A DNA stretch of 64,000 bases from Deferribacteraceae bacterium V6Fe1 (GTDB lineage Bacteria; Chrysiogenota; Deferribacteres; Deferribacterales; Deferrivibrionaceae). The stretch covers positions 434,001 to 498,000 of the forward strand of contig CP063375.1 of the NCBI GenBank assembly GCA_022813675.1. Direction: 5' to 3'. Shown in pieces: positions 54,863-63,997 of this stretch; position 1 is the stretch's first letter; the number at the start of each line of letters is the position of its first letter. Made by a program: the position numbers and the translations under genes. Below the pieces are notes generated by a model, which searched no databases, was not told the origin of the DNA, and saw only the letters and a list, made by a program, of their open reading frames with translations.

Positions 54863-56356
54863 ATGAATAACAAACTACCATTTATCGGTATCACATTAGG
54901 CGATATTTTAACAAGAGAAAATATTTTTTTGGCTTTAAGTCTTGCGGCCATTATCTTCTTAACACTATTAATTTTTATTTATCTTAAAATCCTTGCAAAA
55001 AAAGGGAAAATATCAGTCAATTTTGCTAAGCTTGTAAAATACGTTGCCATAATAGCAGTTTCTGAATTTATAATTTATTTTTACAAAGGGTTCCCCCCTG
55101 TCGTTAAGTTTTCAAAGGGTGTTGAAATTATTGCATTTGGTATTTTCGTAAAAATATTTGTGGTAGATATTTATTACCTTGAAATTATCAAAAAGAAGAC
55201 ATCAAAAACAAGCCACATAATTGCCGATATACTAAAATTTACTATAATAGCAGTCTTTTTACTATATTTTTTAAGATCTGTATTTGAGTTTAATTTGGCT
55301 GCAATTTTGACCCCGTCGGCAATATTGACAGCAGTAATCGGTCTTTCCATGCAGGATACCATAGGCAATCTTATTTCTGGACTTATCATTCAGCTTGAAA
55401 AACCTTTTGAAATCGGAGATTGGATTGAAATTGACTCTACCCTTGGAGAAGTAGTTGAGATAAATTGGCGTTACACAAAAATCAAAAATCTGCAAGATAT
55501 TTATATCATCTTACCAAACAATAACTTAGCAAAAGACAAAGTTATTAATTATACTAAACCTACTCCGGAAATAAATCAGATGATTACTATCGGTGTCTCG
55601 TATTCCGCGTCGCCAATACTTGTAAAATCAGCCATAGCCGAGGTTGTAAAAAGTAACCCAAATACAAAGCTGATAGATATCTTTCTCAAAGAATACGGTG
55701 ATTCATCGATCATATATGAAATATATTATACCGTAAAAGGGATAGGTAACCTTAGAAAAACCAAAGATGAAATATATAGCGGCATCTGGTATAATTTCAA
55801 AAATAAAGGTATAGAAATACCATTCCCAATAAGAACGGTAATTATGAAAAAAGAGGAAGAGGGACCAGCTATAAATACCGAGTTAATCAATAAGCTGAAA
55901 TCATCTGATATCTTCTCGGAAATCAGCGAAAGCGTTTTAATGGATTTCCTCTCTTACGGGCTTATTAAAGAATATTTTGAAAATGAAGAGGTCATAAAAG
56001 AAGGAGAATACGGAGAAAGTATGTTTTTCATACTTGAAGGTAAGTTTGAGGCTAAAAAGCATGGCAAAAGCTTAGGGATATTGCAGCCCGGGGATTTTTT
56101 TGGTGAAATGAGCCTTTTGACCGGGGATAAGAGATATGCTACAATCACCGCTGTTACTAAAGCAAAAGCCATTGAAATCGACAGACAGGCATTCAAAGTC
56201 TTGCTTCAAAAAGAAAGAAAGGTCATTGATAAGGTTAAAAGTGTCATAGAATCAAGAAGCAAAGGGAATGAGGCAAATGGTCCGGCCCGCGGAAGCAAAA
56301 AGGTAAATAACACCGGAGTGTTTGAAAAATTTAAAAAAATATTCAGTATCAGCTGA
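54863..56356 (+). CDS. MscS-type channel with cyclic nucleotide-binding domain
   Basis: The 497-residue protein has four membrane helices (roughly 18-38, 55-75, 83-100, 117-137), the pore helix ALTPSAILTAVIGL-like LAAILTPSAILTAVIGLSMQ with DTIGNLISGLIIQLEKPF, and the MscS beta domain (GDWIEIDSTLGEVVEINWRYT). A cyclic-nucleotide-binding domain spans about 355-470, with FFGEMSLLTGDKRYATI as the phosphate-binding cassette. Such bCNG-type channels are gated by cAMP or cGMP rather than tension. No adenylate cyclase gene is nearby. Confidence 0.9.
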   Translation: MNNKLPFIGITLGDILTRENIFLALSLAAIIFLTLLIFIYLKILAKKGKISVNFAKLVKYVAIIAVSEFIIYFYKGFPPVVKFSKGVEIIAFGIFVKIFVVDIYYLEIIKKKTSKTSHIIADILKFTIIAVFLLYFLRSVFEFNLAAILTPSAILTAVIGLSMQDTIGNLISGLIIQLEKPFEIGDWIEIDSTLGEVVEINWRYTKIKNLQDIYIILPNNNLAKDKVINYTKPTPEINQMITIGVSYSASPILVKSAIAEVVKSNPNTKLIDIFLKEYGDSSIIYEIYYTVKGIGNLRKTKDEIYSGIWYNFKNKGIEIPFPIRTVIMKKEEEGPAINTELINKLKSSDIFSEISESVLMDFLSYGLIKEYFENEEVIKEGEYGESMFFILEGKFEAKKHGKSLGILQPGDFFGEMSLLTGDKRYATITAVTKAKAIEIDRQAFKVLLQKERKVIDKVKSVIESRSKGNEANGPARGSKKVNNTGVFEKFKKIFSIS

Positions 56357-56391
56357 CACATTTAATATTATATTGAAATGTTTGATTTTTT

Positions 56392-56420
56392 TTGGTAAAA
56401 ATATATAAATACGTTATAAA
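56392..56420 (+). promoter_or_regulatory. promoter of the IclR gene
   Basis: TTGGTA and TATAAA are 17 bases apart, with the start about 19 bases before the ATG. Confidence 0.6.
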
Positions 56421-56445
56421 AGAATAATACCTTTTGGGGTTGAAT

Positions 56446-57225
56446 ATGAAAAGAGATAAAACAGAATACGCTGTCCAAGCAGTAAACAATGCAATAGATA
56501 TATTGGAAATACTTGGTGATTGTGACAACGAATTAAGTGTAAGCGAAATCGGTATTAAGCTTGGGCTAACAAGGAGCAATGTCAATAAGTTGCTAACCAC
56601 ACTCGAAAATTTCGGGTATGTCGAGCACAACAGGTATACAGGCAACTACAGGCTTGGCGTAAAGACCTTTCAAATCGCACAAGCATACCTAAACAAACTG
56701 AGTCTAATTGACATATCCATGCAGTTTTTGACCGAGTTAAGAGACTTGACAGGTGAATCGGCTTATATAAGCGTCCTTAGAGGATCAAAAGTAGTCTATC
56801 TCAACTTAGTAGAAACAAACAAATCAGTAAGGGTGCTACCAAGAATAGGAAATGTGGGACCAGCTTATGCCACTGCCACAGGTAAGGCACAAATGGCCTT
56901 CATGGAAAAGAAAGAATTTGAAAAATACTTTTCTCAAGAGAAACTTATAAAAGTAACTGAAAATACAATAGATGATTTCAACCTTCTTCAAAAAGAGCTT
57001 GAAAAGGTAAGAGAACAAGGCTTTGCGACAGATAATGAAGAATACGAGCTTGGAGTAAGATGTGTCGGTGCACCGGTATTTAACTTTATGGGGGATGTAA
57101 TTGCAGGTATCAGTATTAGCGCCCCGAAAGAAAGGCTAAGCGAAGAAAAAATGAATACTGAAGCTGCATCAATGGTAAAAGATATAGCCAGAAGGCTTTC
57201 TATTAAATTTGGATTTAAGGGTTAA
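56446..57225 (+). CDS. IclR-family transcription regulator
   Basis: The 259-residue protein has an N-terminal winged helix (VNNAIDILEILG, SEIGIKLGLTRSNVNKLLTTLENFGYVE) and the IclR effector domain (PAYATATGKAQMAFM, YELGVRCVGAPVFNFMGDVIAGISISAP). The ATG at 56446 has GGGG seven bases upstream. Its target is unknown: the neighbours (an MscS channel and folE2) do not suggest a catabolic operon. It overlaps the convergent folE2 by 11 bases. Confidence 0.92.
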   Translation: MKRDKTEYAVQAVNNAIDILEILGDCDNELSVSEIGIKLGLTRSNVNKLLTTLENFGYVEHNRYTGNYRLGVKTFQIAQAYLNKLSLIDISMQFLTELRDLTGESAYISVLRGSKVVYLNLVETNKSVRVLPRIGNVGPAYATATGKAQMAFMEKKEFEKYFSQEKLIKVTENTIDDFNLLQKELEKVREQGFATDNEEYELGVRCVGAPVFNFMGDVIAGISISAPKERLSEEKMNTEAASMVKDIARRLSIKFGFKG

Positions 57226-58009
57226 CCAACCCTTCTCTCTTATCCCTCATAATTACGGCATAAGCGGAATGGTTGTGTATACTTTCCTGGTTTTCACTTG
57301 ATACTTCAAACCATGTAACTCTATCGTCAGCAATAAGTTTTTCCGCCACATTTCTTACTATATCTTCTACAAAAACAGGATTTTCATATGACTTTTCGGT
57401 AATATACTTTTCATCTTCCCGCTTTAAAAGTGCATATATCGGAGCACTTGCTGACCGCTCAGCTATCTCAATCAGCTCTTCAATCCACACCATTTTGCAA
57501 TATCTGATATCAATTTTTACATAACTTCTCTGATTATGTGCGCCATATTTACTAATCTCTTTTGAACAAGGACATACGGATAATACGGGAACTTTTACGG
57601 ATAACACAAAGTCTTTTTTATCTTTGGATTTTGAGCCGATAAAGCCACACTCATAATCCATCAGAGATATCTGACCTGAAACGGGGGAAACTTTCTCCAC
57701 AAAGTACGGAAAATAAACCTCTATGTGAGCCTCATCAGAGTTGAGCTTCTCGCAGAGCTCATCAAGAATCAGTTTAAATGATGAAATACTTATATTTTCC
57801 CTATACCCGTTAAGAATCTCAACAAACCGCGACATGTGTGTCCCCTTAAAATTGTGAGGAAGCTGCACATACGCATTTATCTTTGCAACGGTATGCTGAT
57901 TACCTTTGGCTTTATCTTTCAGGGTAATAGGATAAAGGATATCCTTTATCCCTACCTTGTCTATGGTAATATTTCTAAAATCTTGCTGGCTTTGTATATC
58001 TTTTAACAT
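57215..58009 (-). CDS. folE2: GTP cyclohydrolase FolE2
   Basis: FolE2 opens GTP to make dihydroneopterin triphosphate, the first step of folate synthesis. The 264-residue protein has the catalytic and metal residues in VPVLSVCPCSKEISKYGAHNQR (C146, C148, H158) and the start HMSRFVE. This type I-B enzyme works with metals other than zinc. It complements pabB and the pabC-like gene in the trp operon. It overlaps the TPR gene by one base upstream and IclR by 11 on the other strand. Confidence 0.95.
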   Translation of the reverse strand: MLKDIQSQQDFRNITIDKVGIKDILYPITLKDKAKGNQHTVAKINAYVQLPHNFKGTHMSRFVEILNGYRENISISSFKLILDELCEKLNSDEAHIEVYFPYFVEKVSPVSGQISLMDYECGFIGSKSKDKKDFVLSVKVPVLSVCPCSKEISKYGAHNQRSYVKIDIRYCKMVWIEELIEIAERSASAPIYALLKREDEKYITEKSYENPVFVEDIVRNVAEKLIADDRVTWFEVSSENQESIHNHSAYAVIMRDKREGLVNP

Positions 58010-58728
58010 TATCTGCGTTTTATTTTTTGTCTGCCAATAAGAGCTTGATAAGGTTTGGCACCTTGAGGAATTTTTTCGATATTAAGCTGCATCCACAATG
58101 TCCCGTAGTTTTGCATCTTCATCTTTTTCCCGTTTTTCAAAAGCTCGAGATTTGATTCAAGTTTTTCATCAAGCGGGGATTTTTTAAGCCCTTTGGTTAA
58201 TACTTCGATTGCCTTGTCCCTCTCTCCGTTACTGTCAAGGATATAAGCATATACGGCATAGACAAACCCTTCTTTGGGTGTAGCCTTGATAGCTTTTTCC
58301 ATTACCTTCTTTGCTTCGTCAATATTCTTGTTTTTAAAGTAGTAGGTAGCAAGCATACACATGGACATCCAGTTTTTACTTAGCCCATTTTTCAAATACG
58401 GCAAAGCTTCATCAAACTTCTTTTTAGTGTAAAGTATCATACCAATTTGAGAATCAATCTGCTGCTTAACCAAAAACTGCCACTTGGAGTAGTCATAACC
58501 TGACTTGAGCCTTTCAATCGCCTTATCAGCCCTGTCAGCTTTCAAATCTTTTTCAACCATCTTAAAGAGGTCGGTCAACTTCTTGAGAAATTTTTTGCCT
58601 ATAAAATAGTTAATCCCTATCACGAACACTGCTGCAGTCAATATCGCAAGAAAATAGTTGTAAGAGAGGAAATATACCCCAATACCGGCTAATGTACCAA
58701 TACCAAGTGAAATAATCAGTGTATACAT
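58009..58728 (-). CDS. TPR membrane protein
   Basis: The 239-residue protein has two N-terminal membrane helices (about 1-40) and then a soluble part with TPR units such as KKFDEALPYLKNGLSKNWMSMC and DKAIEVLTKGLKKSP. The role is unknown. It lies directly before folE2 and shares its promoter, so it is likely cotranscribed, but nothing links it to folate. Confidence 0.72.
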   Translation of the reverse strand: MYTLIISLGIGTLAGIGVYFLSYNYFLAILTAAVFVIGINYFIGKKFLKKLTDLFKMVEKDLKADRADKAIERLKSGYDYSKWQFLVKQQIDSQIGMILYTKKKFDEALPYLKNGLSKNWMSMCMLATYYFKNKNIDEAKKVMEKAIKATPKEGFVYAVYAYILDSNGERDKAIEVLTKGLKKSPLDEKLESNLELLKNGKKMKMQNYGTLWMQLNIEKIPQGAKPYQALIGRQKIKRR

Positions 58729-58761
58729 TCAATATCTCCATTATTTTTATTTGAGGTTGGG

Positions 58762-58790
58762 ATTATATATATTCATTACGTCATTTTCAA
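58762..58790 (-). promoter_or_regulatory. promoter of the TPR-folE2 pair
   Basis: TTGAAA and a perfect TATAAT on the minus strand are exactly 17 bases apart, 34 bases before the ATG, with GGAG near it. Confidence 0.72.
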
Positions 58791-58893
58791 GATATATTTA
58801 TTTTACCGCTTATTTTATCTGATAATTTATCTATACTTCAGCTTATAAGATTAAAATTGTATTCTTTGCATGCAATATACTTATGTCCGAAAT

Positions 58894-59030
58894 TTATTTT
58901 TCAAACACCTGATACGGCAATACCGCTTCCTGCACATTATCGACTACTTTACTATAAGCATTGTAAAACTCTTTAAAGGTCATATCTTCGCCGCATCCAA
59001 AAAGTAAAATGAAATTTACATCTTAGCCGA
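58894..59030 (-). pseudogene. remnant of a small lipoprotein-like gene
   Basis: The minus-strand frame from 59025 down to TAA at 58894 reads a hydrophobic stretch with lipobox-like LLFGCG, then 29 residues from the ATG at 58983 (MTFKEFYNAYSK to LPYQVFEK). There is no start codon before the lipobox, so the frame looks like the broken end of a small lipoprotein. Its origin is unknown. Confidence 0.35.
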
Positions 59031-59169
59031 CTGTTGCTGCCTCCAAAAAGCTTCACTGTCGGCAGTATACCCCTTGCTGATATGCCCTAAAATTCTTCTT
59101 TTCGGCAACATATAAGCTAAAAGCAAACACAAACAAGAAAGAAAAGCTATCACCCTCACCAGACTTCAT
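59016..59169 (-). other. overlapping small ORFs downstream of the AAA gene
   Basis: Two minus-strand frames are open here: GTG at 59159 to 59016 (47 residues, hydrophobic then PKRRILGHISKGYT and ending RQQQSAKM) and ATG at 59169 to 59053 (38 residues, MKSGEGDSF...). They overlap each other and neither has a ribosome site. The DNA may be a remnant of a mobile or repeated unit: 11 bp of ATCTTAGCCGA occur at both 59020-59030 and 59177-59187. The rest of 58791-59274 holds nothing else that I can support. Confidence 0.3.
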
Positions 59170-59274
59170 CACGAAAATCTTAGCCGATAATATAATATTT
59201 TGATTGTAAAAAATTGAATATTTATAATCCAAGATTATGGTATCTTACAAACAGATTTAATATTTTAGCAAATG

Positions 59275-60816
59275 CTAAATCTTCTCCCACTCAAAATTTA
59301 CCACATTCTTTTGTTCAGAGCTAAATTCGATGCCAATAAGATAGATTTGTTTGCCTTCATTTAAATATTTTTCGGCATAATTCCTCTCTTTGATTTGCCT
59401 TAAAGCTTCACCTTGTTGCCCGTCAACCTTAAACTCCAGAATATAAATCTTATCCCCTACAAAAAGTGTCAAATCTATCCTGCCCTTGTTTGTAATATCC
59501 TCACCGATTATATCTATCCCAAGGGATGCAAGATATGCATAAATCACGCTGGCATAAAAACCTTCGTATAAATTAAGGTCATTTTTTGTAAAATTGGTGT
59601 AAGGGATTGAGGCAAACAGTGAAGTCAACGCTACTTTAAAATCTTCTAACTTTTCATAATAAAGAGACTTGATTAGGGGACTTTTTAGTCTATTATCACC
59701 TTTAAACAGATAATTTATAATATAATCATTCAAAGATATTTGGACTTCAAGATTTGGTATCTTTAGCTTGTACTCTATTGAACTAAGCAATTCATCTTCT
59801 ATCATCTTTTCAATTGTCAAATAACCAGATTGATAAAGTATCACTTCCAAATCAATATTTTCTATATCAAAACTTGAAAGTAGTTTATCATCTACAATCA
59901 AATTTGTTAGCTTTGGCAAAAAATAATTTCTCTCTTTGATAAGTTTGATTAAAAAAGAAGGGGTCCCCGTTTCAAACCAGTAATTTCTAAATAAAAATTC
60001 ATTGCTGATAAATTGTAAAATATCAAAGGGATTATACACATTATCTTTTAAAAAATTATAACCATTATACCATTTTTTTACCTTTTCTAAATCCACATCT
60101 TTAAAATAAGGCATAAATGAGGTTTCTATATCTTTTTGAGTATAGCCACAAATATTGCCATACTTCGGATTGAGGGAGATATCCGTGAGCATATTGAGCC
60201 CGCTAAAAATAGATGCCTTGGAAAATTTGCTCACGCCTGTCAAAAATGCAAATTTGACATAGGCATCTACACCTTTTAAAACAGAATATAAACCTTTTAT
60301 ATATTCCCGATGTTCTTTTGCTTGCTCAATATTATCTAATACGTCTAAGATAGGTTTATCGTATTCATCTATTAATACGACTACTTTTTGATTATATTTT
60401 TCTGCAGCCAGCGTAATTAGTCTTCTAAAACAGATAACCAAATCCAAATCGTCTTCGCACTCAATATCTAATCTTTTTTGATTATCCAGTAGAGTTTCTT
60501 TAAGTGTTGATTCCAAATCTTTTATAGTTCTATTTTTACCGTCCCAGCTTATCTTTATTACCGGATATTTTTCATCCCAATTCCACTTGTCATAAATATA
60601 CAGACCTTCAAAAAGCTTTTTATTCCCTTCAAACAATTCTTTTAATGTATCAAGAAATAAAGATTTACCAAATCTGCGGGGGCGGGATAAGAAAACATAT
60701 GAGTAATTTTTGATTAATTCAAAGGCCTCTTTTGTCTTGTCAACGTAAATATAATCTCCTTCAATTATTTTACTGAAAGTCTGTATCCCTATAGGAAGCT
60801 TTTTTAGCTTTTGCAT
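59275..60816 (-). CDS. AAA-ATPase-like protein with PD-(D/E)XK nuclease domain
   Basis: The 513-residue protein matches the AAA_ATPase_like plus DUF1703 family. Residues ~1-250 form the ATPase with LSRPRRFGKSLFLD (44-57) as a Walker A-like loop and VVLIDEYDKPIL as Walker B. The C-terminal domain carries the nuclease motif GRIDLTLF ... IYILEFKV (Asp and Glu-x-Lys). These genes are often present in many copies and seem mobile; their role is unknown, with defence or DNA repair proposed. The flanks are eroded, which fits an acquired gene. Confidence 0.85.
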   Translation of the reverse strand: MQKLKKLPIGIQTFSKIIEGDYIYVDKTKEAFELIKNYSYVFLSRPRRFGKSLFLDTLKELFEGNKKLFEGLYIYDKWNWDEKYPVIKISWDGKNRTIKDLESTLKETLLDNQKRLDIECEDDLDLVICFRRLITLAAEKYNQKVVVLIDEYDKPILDVLDNIEQAKEHREYIKGLYSVLKGVDAYVKFAFLTGVSKFSKASIFSGLNMLTDISLNPKYGNICGYTQKDIETSFMPYFKDVDLEKVKKWYNGYNFLKDNVYNPFDILQFISNEFLFRNYWFETGTPSFLIKLIKERNYFLPKLTNLIVDDKLLSSFDIENIDLEVILYQSGYLTIEKMIEDELLSSIEYKLKIPNLEVQISLNDYIINYLFKGDNRLKSPLIKSLYYEKLEDFKVALTSLFASIPYTNFTKNDLNLYEGFYASVIYAYLASLGIDIIGEDITNKGRIDLTLFVGDKIYILEFKVDGQQGEALRQIKERNYAEKYLNEGKQIYLIGIEFSSEQKNVVNFEWEKI

Positions 60817-61108
60817 AATTGTCTCCGAAGATATATGGTAAAGTAATCTTTTAACAAATATAAGTTAATTTTTGTATTAAGGCAAGGGGGATAAGGTCAA
60901 CCACCAAAAGTGTTTGGAACAATGTCACTATTGGGAATTGAGAATTACAAATTATAAATTATGAGCAAAACAAAAACCAAAGTCATAGATTCTGTTTTAG
61001 AGTCCCCCAATTTTAGCGTCTCTGGTATATCAATGGATAAATAGACTTCAAGGGTGGTTACATAATTAAGCCAAGCTTACCGATAATCCCAATCTTTTTA
61101 TTGCAAAA
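60817..61108. other. gene-free segment between the AAA gene and glnS
   Basis: This gap holds no ORF that I can support. It contains low-complexity A/T runs (AATTACAAATTATAAATTATG-like near 60945-60965) and short G/C-rich islands (CAAGGGGGATAAGG, AGTCCCCCAATTT). It reads like decayed or repetitive DNA. A palindrome and the glnS promoter follow. Confidence 0.4.
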
Positions 61109-61136
61109 TTGCGAAATTAATGTATTAATTTCGCAA
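61109..61136. promoter_or_regulatory. 28-bp palindrome upstream of glnS
   Basis: TTGCGAAATTAAT and ATTAATTTCGCAA are perfect inverted repeats of 13 bases separated by GT. They cover the -35 region of the likely glnS promoter (TATAAA at 61145-61150), where a repressor dimer would block transcription. A partial copy, TTGCAAAATTG, sits directly before it. Confidence 0.6.
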
Positions 61137-61165
61137 ATCTTAAATATAAAAGCGGAGTTGTGAAT

Positions 61166-62848
61166 ATGTCAAATCCTTTGCCCGAAAAAGGTAACAATTT
61201 TATAGAAGATATTATAATTGAAGATATTAAAAATAACAAAAATGACGGTAAAGTAATCACAAGATTTCCGCCTGAACCAAACGGATATCTCCATATAGGG
61301 CACGTCAAATCAATCTGTCTCAATTTTGGTCTTGCTGAAAAATTCAATGGCAGATGTAATCTTAGGTTTGATGATACAAATCCCGAAAAAGAGAGTGATG
61401 AATACGTAAAATCTATTATTGAAGATGTAAAATGGCTTGGTTTTGATTACGGTGAAAAAGAATTTTATGCATCAGATTACTTTCAGCAGATGTATGATTA
61501 TGCTATCCAGCTTATAAAACAAGGGCAGGCATATGTATGCCATTTAACACCTGAAGAGATGAGAAGATATCGAGGCACACTTACCGAGCCTGGGAAAGAG
61601 TCACCATATAGAAACAGAAGTATTGAAGAAAACCTTGAGCTTTTTGAAAAGATGAAAAATGGTGAATTTGAAGAGGGTGAATGCGTCTTGAGAGCCAAAA
61701 TAGATATGAGTTCTCCTAATTTGAATATGCGTGACCCTGTAATGTATAGGATTTCTCACGCCCATCATCACAGGACTAAAGACAAATGGTGTATCTATCC
61801 GATGTATGATTGGGCTCACGGGCTTGAAGACTCTATCGAAGGGGTAACACACTCCATATGCACATTGGAATTTGAAGATCATAGACCTCTTTACGACTGG
61901 TTTTTAGACCAAATTGGAGTTTTCCACCCTCAACAGATAGAGTTTGCACGATTAAATCTTACTTACACTGTTTTAAGCAAAAGAAAACTTTTAAAGCTTG
62001 TAACGGAAAAATATGTAACCGGTTGGGATGATCCGAGGATGCCTACCGTATCGGGATTAAGAAGACGTGGCTTTACTCCTGAAAGTTTAAGAGATTTTGC
62101 TGAAAGAATTGGGGTGGCTAAAAGTAATAGTATTGTGGAAATTGAGCTTTTGGAGCACTGCATACGTGAAGATTTGAATAAAAGGGCAGAAAGAAGAATG
62201 GTGGTAATCGACCCTATTAGGCTTGTAATCACAAACTTCCCTGAAAATAAAGTCGACTTTATGGAGGCAAAAAATAACCCCGAAGATGGGGATGCTGGCA
62301 CAAGACTTATCCCTTTCACAAAGGAGCTTTTCATACAAAGGGAAGATTTTATGGAAAACCCGCCCCAAAAATATTTCAGGCTTGCTCCTGGCAATGAGGT
62401 AAGACTGCTTCACGGCTATTACGTAACATGCACAGATTTTGAAAAAGATGAAAACGGTAATATCACAACCGTTTACTGCACATATGACCCTGAAAGTCGA
62501 GGGGGATGGACAAACGATGGCAGAAAAGTAAAGGGCACAATTCATTGGGTATCCGCTAACCATTGTATTGACGTCAAATTAAATATGTATGACAGGCTTT
62601 TCACAAAACCAAACCCTGACGATGTAGAGGAAGGGGAAGATTTTACTGCCAACATTAATCCTAACTCTATACAGACACTCATCGCCAAAGGTGAGCCATC
62701 TTTGAGGGAAACAAAGCCTCTTGATAAATTTCAATTTGTAAGGATAGGTTATTTTTGTACTGATTATGATTCAAATGATAAACTGCCCATATTCAACCTT
62801 ACTATTAATTTAAAGGACAGCTGGGCAAAGATACAAAATAAAAACTAA
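61166..62848 (+). CDS. glnS: glutaminyl-tRNA synthetase
   Basis: GlnS charges tRNA-Gln. The 560-residue protein (counted from the ATG at 61166, GGAG eight bases upstream) has [18 protein letters not shown] with the HIGH motif, and VLSKRKLL as the KMSKS-like motif. The C-terminal anticodon-binding barrels hold [18 protein letters not shown]. It is the GlnRS rather than the GluRS form; bacteria with GlnRS usually do not need gatCAB for Gln. It lies after a segment of accessory DNA and has an unusual operator-like palindrome. Confidence 0.95.
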   Translation: MSNPLPEKGNNFIEDIIIEDIKNNKNDGKVITRFPPEPNGYLHIGHVKSICLNFGLAEKFNGRCNLRFDDTNPEKESDEYVKSIIEDVKWLGFDYGEKEFYASDYFQQMYDYAIQLIKQGQAYVCHLTPEEMRRYRGTLTEPGKESPYRNRSIEENLELFEKMKNGEFEEGECVLRAKIDMSSPNLNMRDPVMYRISHAHHHRTKDKWCIYPMYDWAHGLEDSIEGVTHSICTLEFEDHRPLYDWFLDQIGVFHPQQIEFARLNLTYTVLSKRKLLKLVTEKYVTGWDDPRMPTVSGLRRRGFTPESLRDFAERIGVAKSNSIVEIELLEHCIREDLNKRAERRMVVIDPIRLVITNFPENKVDFMEAKNNPEDGDAGTRLIPFTKELFIQREDFMENPPQKYFRLAPGNEVRLLHGYYVTCTDFEKDENGNITTVYCTYDPESRGGWTNDGRKVKGTIHWVSANHCIDVKLNMYDRLFTKPNPDDVEEGEDFTANINPNSIQTLIAKGEPSLRETKPLDKFQFVRIGYFCTDYDSNDKLPIFNLTINLKDSWAKIQNKN

Positions 62849-62858
62849 GAGGGAAGCC

Positions 62859-63032
62859 ATGGAAGAGCCAAAACCTACCTGCTCAATTTGTGCATGGAGG
62901 GCAACATGCAATAAAAAGTATTCCATCACAGACCCTTCAAAGTGTCTTGATTACACAAGGGATTTGACCATCGACTTAAGCCCTGAAAAAGAAAAGGACA
63001 AAGATGAAGATAAAGACAGGAATAGGGATTGA
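62859..63032 (+). CDS. small four-cysteine protein overlapping ispF
   Basis: The 57-residue product starts MEEPKPTCSICAWRATCNKK. Its cysteines at 8, 11, 17 and 29 (PSKCLDYTRDLTI) suggest a metal or Fe-S site; the C-terminus is highly charged. GAGGGA precedes the ATG. It is 10 bases after glnS and runs 29 bases into ispF in another frame. I recall similar small Cys-x2-Cys-x5-Cys proteins in Deltaproteobacteria, but no function is known. Confidence 0.65.
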   Translation: MEEPKPTCSICAWRATCNKKYSITDPSKCLDYTRDLTIDLSPEKEKDKDEDKDRNRD

Positions 63033-63483
63033 CGCTCACAGGTTTTGTGAAAACAGACCTTTAATTGTCGGCGGGATAAAAATTGAATATGAATTAGGAC
63101 TACAAGGGCATAGCGACGCAGATGTCCTAATTCATGCAATTATTGACAGCCTTATAGGGCCTGCACTGGGTAAAGATATCGGCCAAATATTCCCTGACAA
63201 TGATGATAAATTTAAAAATATCGACTCAAAAATACTATTAAAAAAATCCATCAAACTAATAAACGAAAAAAATTACCAAATATCCCATATAGACGCACAA
63301 ATAATAGGAGAAAAACCAAAATTTAAAGATTACATCCCTTTAATGAGAAAAACTCTTGCAGAAACAATGGGTATTGATATTGATGATATTACTGTCAAGG
63401 CAACCACTACGGAAAAAATGGGATTTACCGGCCGTGGTGAAGGGCTTGCCGCAATTGCAGTATCGACGTTAATACGATTATAA
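63004..63483 (+). CDS. ispF: 2-C-methyl-D-erythritol 2,4-cyclodiphosphate synthase
   Basis: IspF makes the cyclic diphosphate of the non-mevalonate pathway. The 159-residue protein has GIGIDAHRF with metal ligands D10 and H12, LQGHSDADVLIHAI with the third, and TTEKMGFTGRGEGLAA. It overlaps the small Cys protein by 29 bases and is probably coupled to it and to glnS. Confidence 0.95.
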   Translation: MKIKTGIGIDAHRFCENRPLIVGGIKIEYELGLQGHSDADVLIHAIIDSLIGPALGKDIGQIFPDNDDKFKNIDSKILLKKSIKLINEKNYQISHIDAQIIGEKPKFKDYIPLMRKTLAETMGIDIDDITVKATTTEKMGFTGRGEGLAAIAVSTLIRL

Positions 63484-63496
63484 CCTTACAATTCAC

Positions 63497-63997
63497 TCAC
63501 ATTACTTTACAAGTATCATCTACACATTTGCTAAAAAATACAAAATACAAAAAGATAATATATGAAATTACCGCAAGGGCTGCAAAGGTTAGACTATAAT
63601 ATCCCATTGGTGCAAGGAGAAAAACGGTTATCCAATGTAAAAAGATTATCCTTCCGGAATGAAGTCTTATAGGAAAATCAGATATCCTTGAAATCACAAC
63701 CAGCCCTGATAAATTCCACCCGTAAAGAGAAATAATCCTGTGAATATTCCTTAGCAGTTTTAAATTCTCAGCTGTGTTGTAGTCAGGGTAAAAATAGATT
63801 GCAATATATGCTACTCCGGTAATAGCAGTGGCTATCAGAAAACATATCCCTGAAGTCAAAAATGCCTTTTGCTGCTCCTTTACCCCCAAATTTATGTATA
63901 AAAAAAGTGTAGTAACGACAGCCACCACAAGTATAAGGGATATTACTAATTCTAAAATGGCCGATTCAAAAAGGATAAAAATAAAAAATATTATCAC
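63497..63997 (-). CDS. membrane protein of unknown function, possibly cut by the window edge
   Basis: The 166-residue product has about five membrane helices (roughly 2-16, 14-36, 46-68, 115-132, 136-155) and ends FFSKCVDDTCKVM. The first start is GTG at 63997, only four bases from the window edge, so the true start may lie outside. The family is not recognised; the short loops and lone histidines do not identify it. It is convergent with ispF, 13 bases apart, with no clear terminator. Confidence 0.6.
   Translation of the reverse strand: MIIFFIFILFESAILELVISLILVVAVVTTLFLYINLGVKEQQKAFLTSGICFLIATAITGVAYIAIYFYPDYNTAENLKLLRNIHRIISLYGWNLSGLVVISRISDFPIRLHSGRIIFLHWITVFLLAPMGYYSLTFAALAVISYIIFLYFVFFSKCVDDTCKVM

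Noticed and set aside
58729-59274. CRISPR array or insertion sequence
   Set aside because: Only one 11-base direct repeat was found; there are no regular repeats, inverted ends or transposase.
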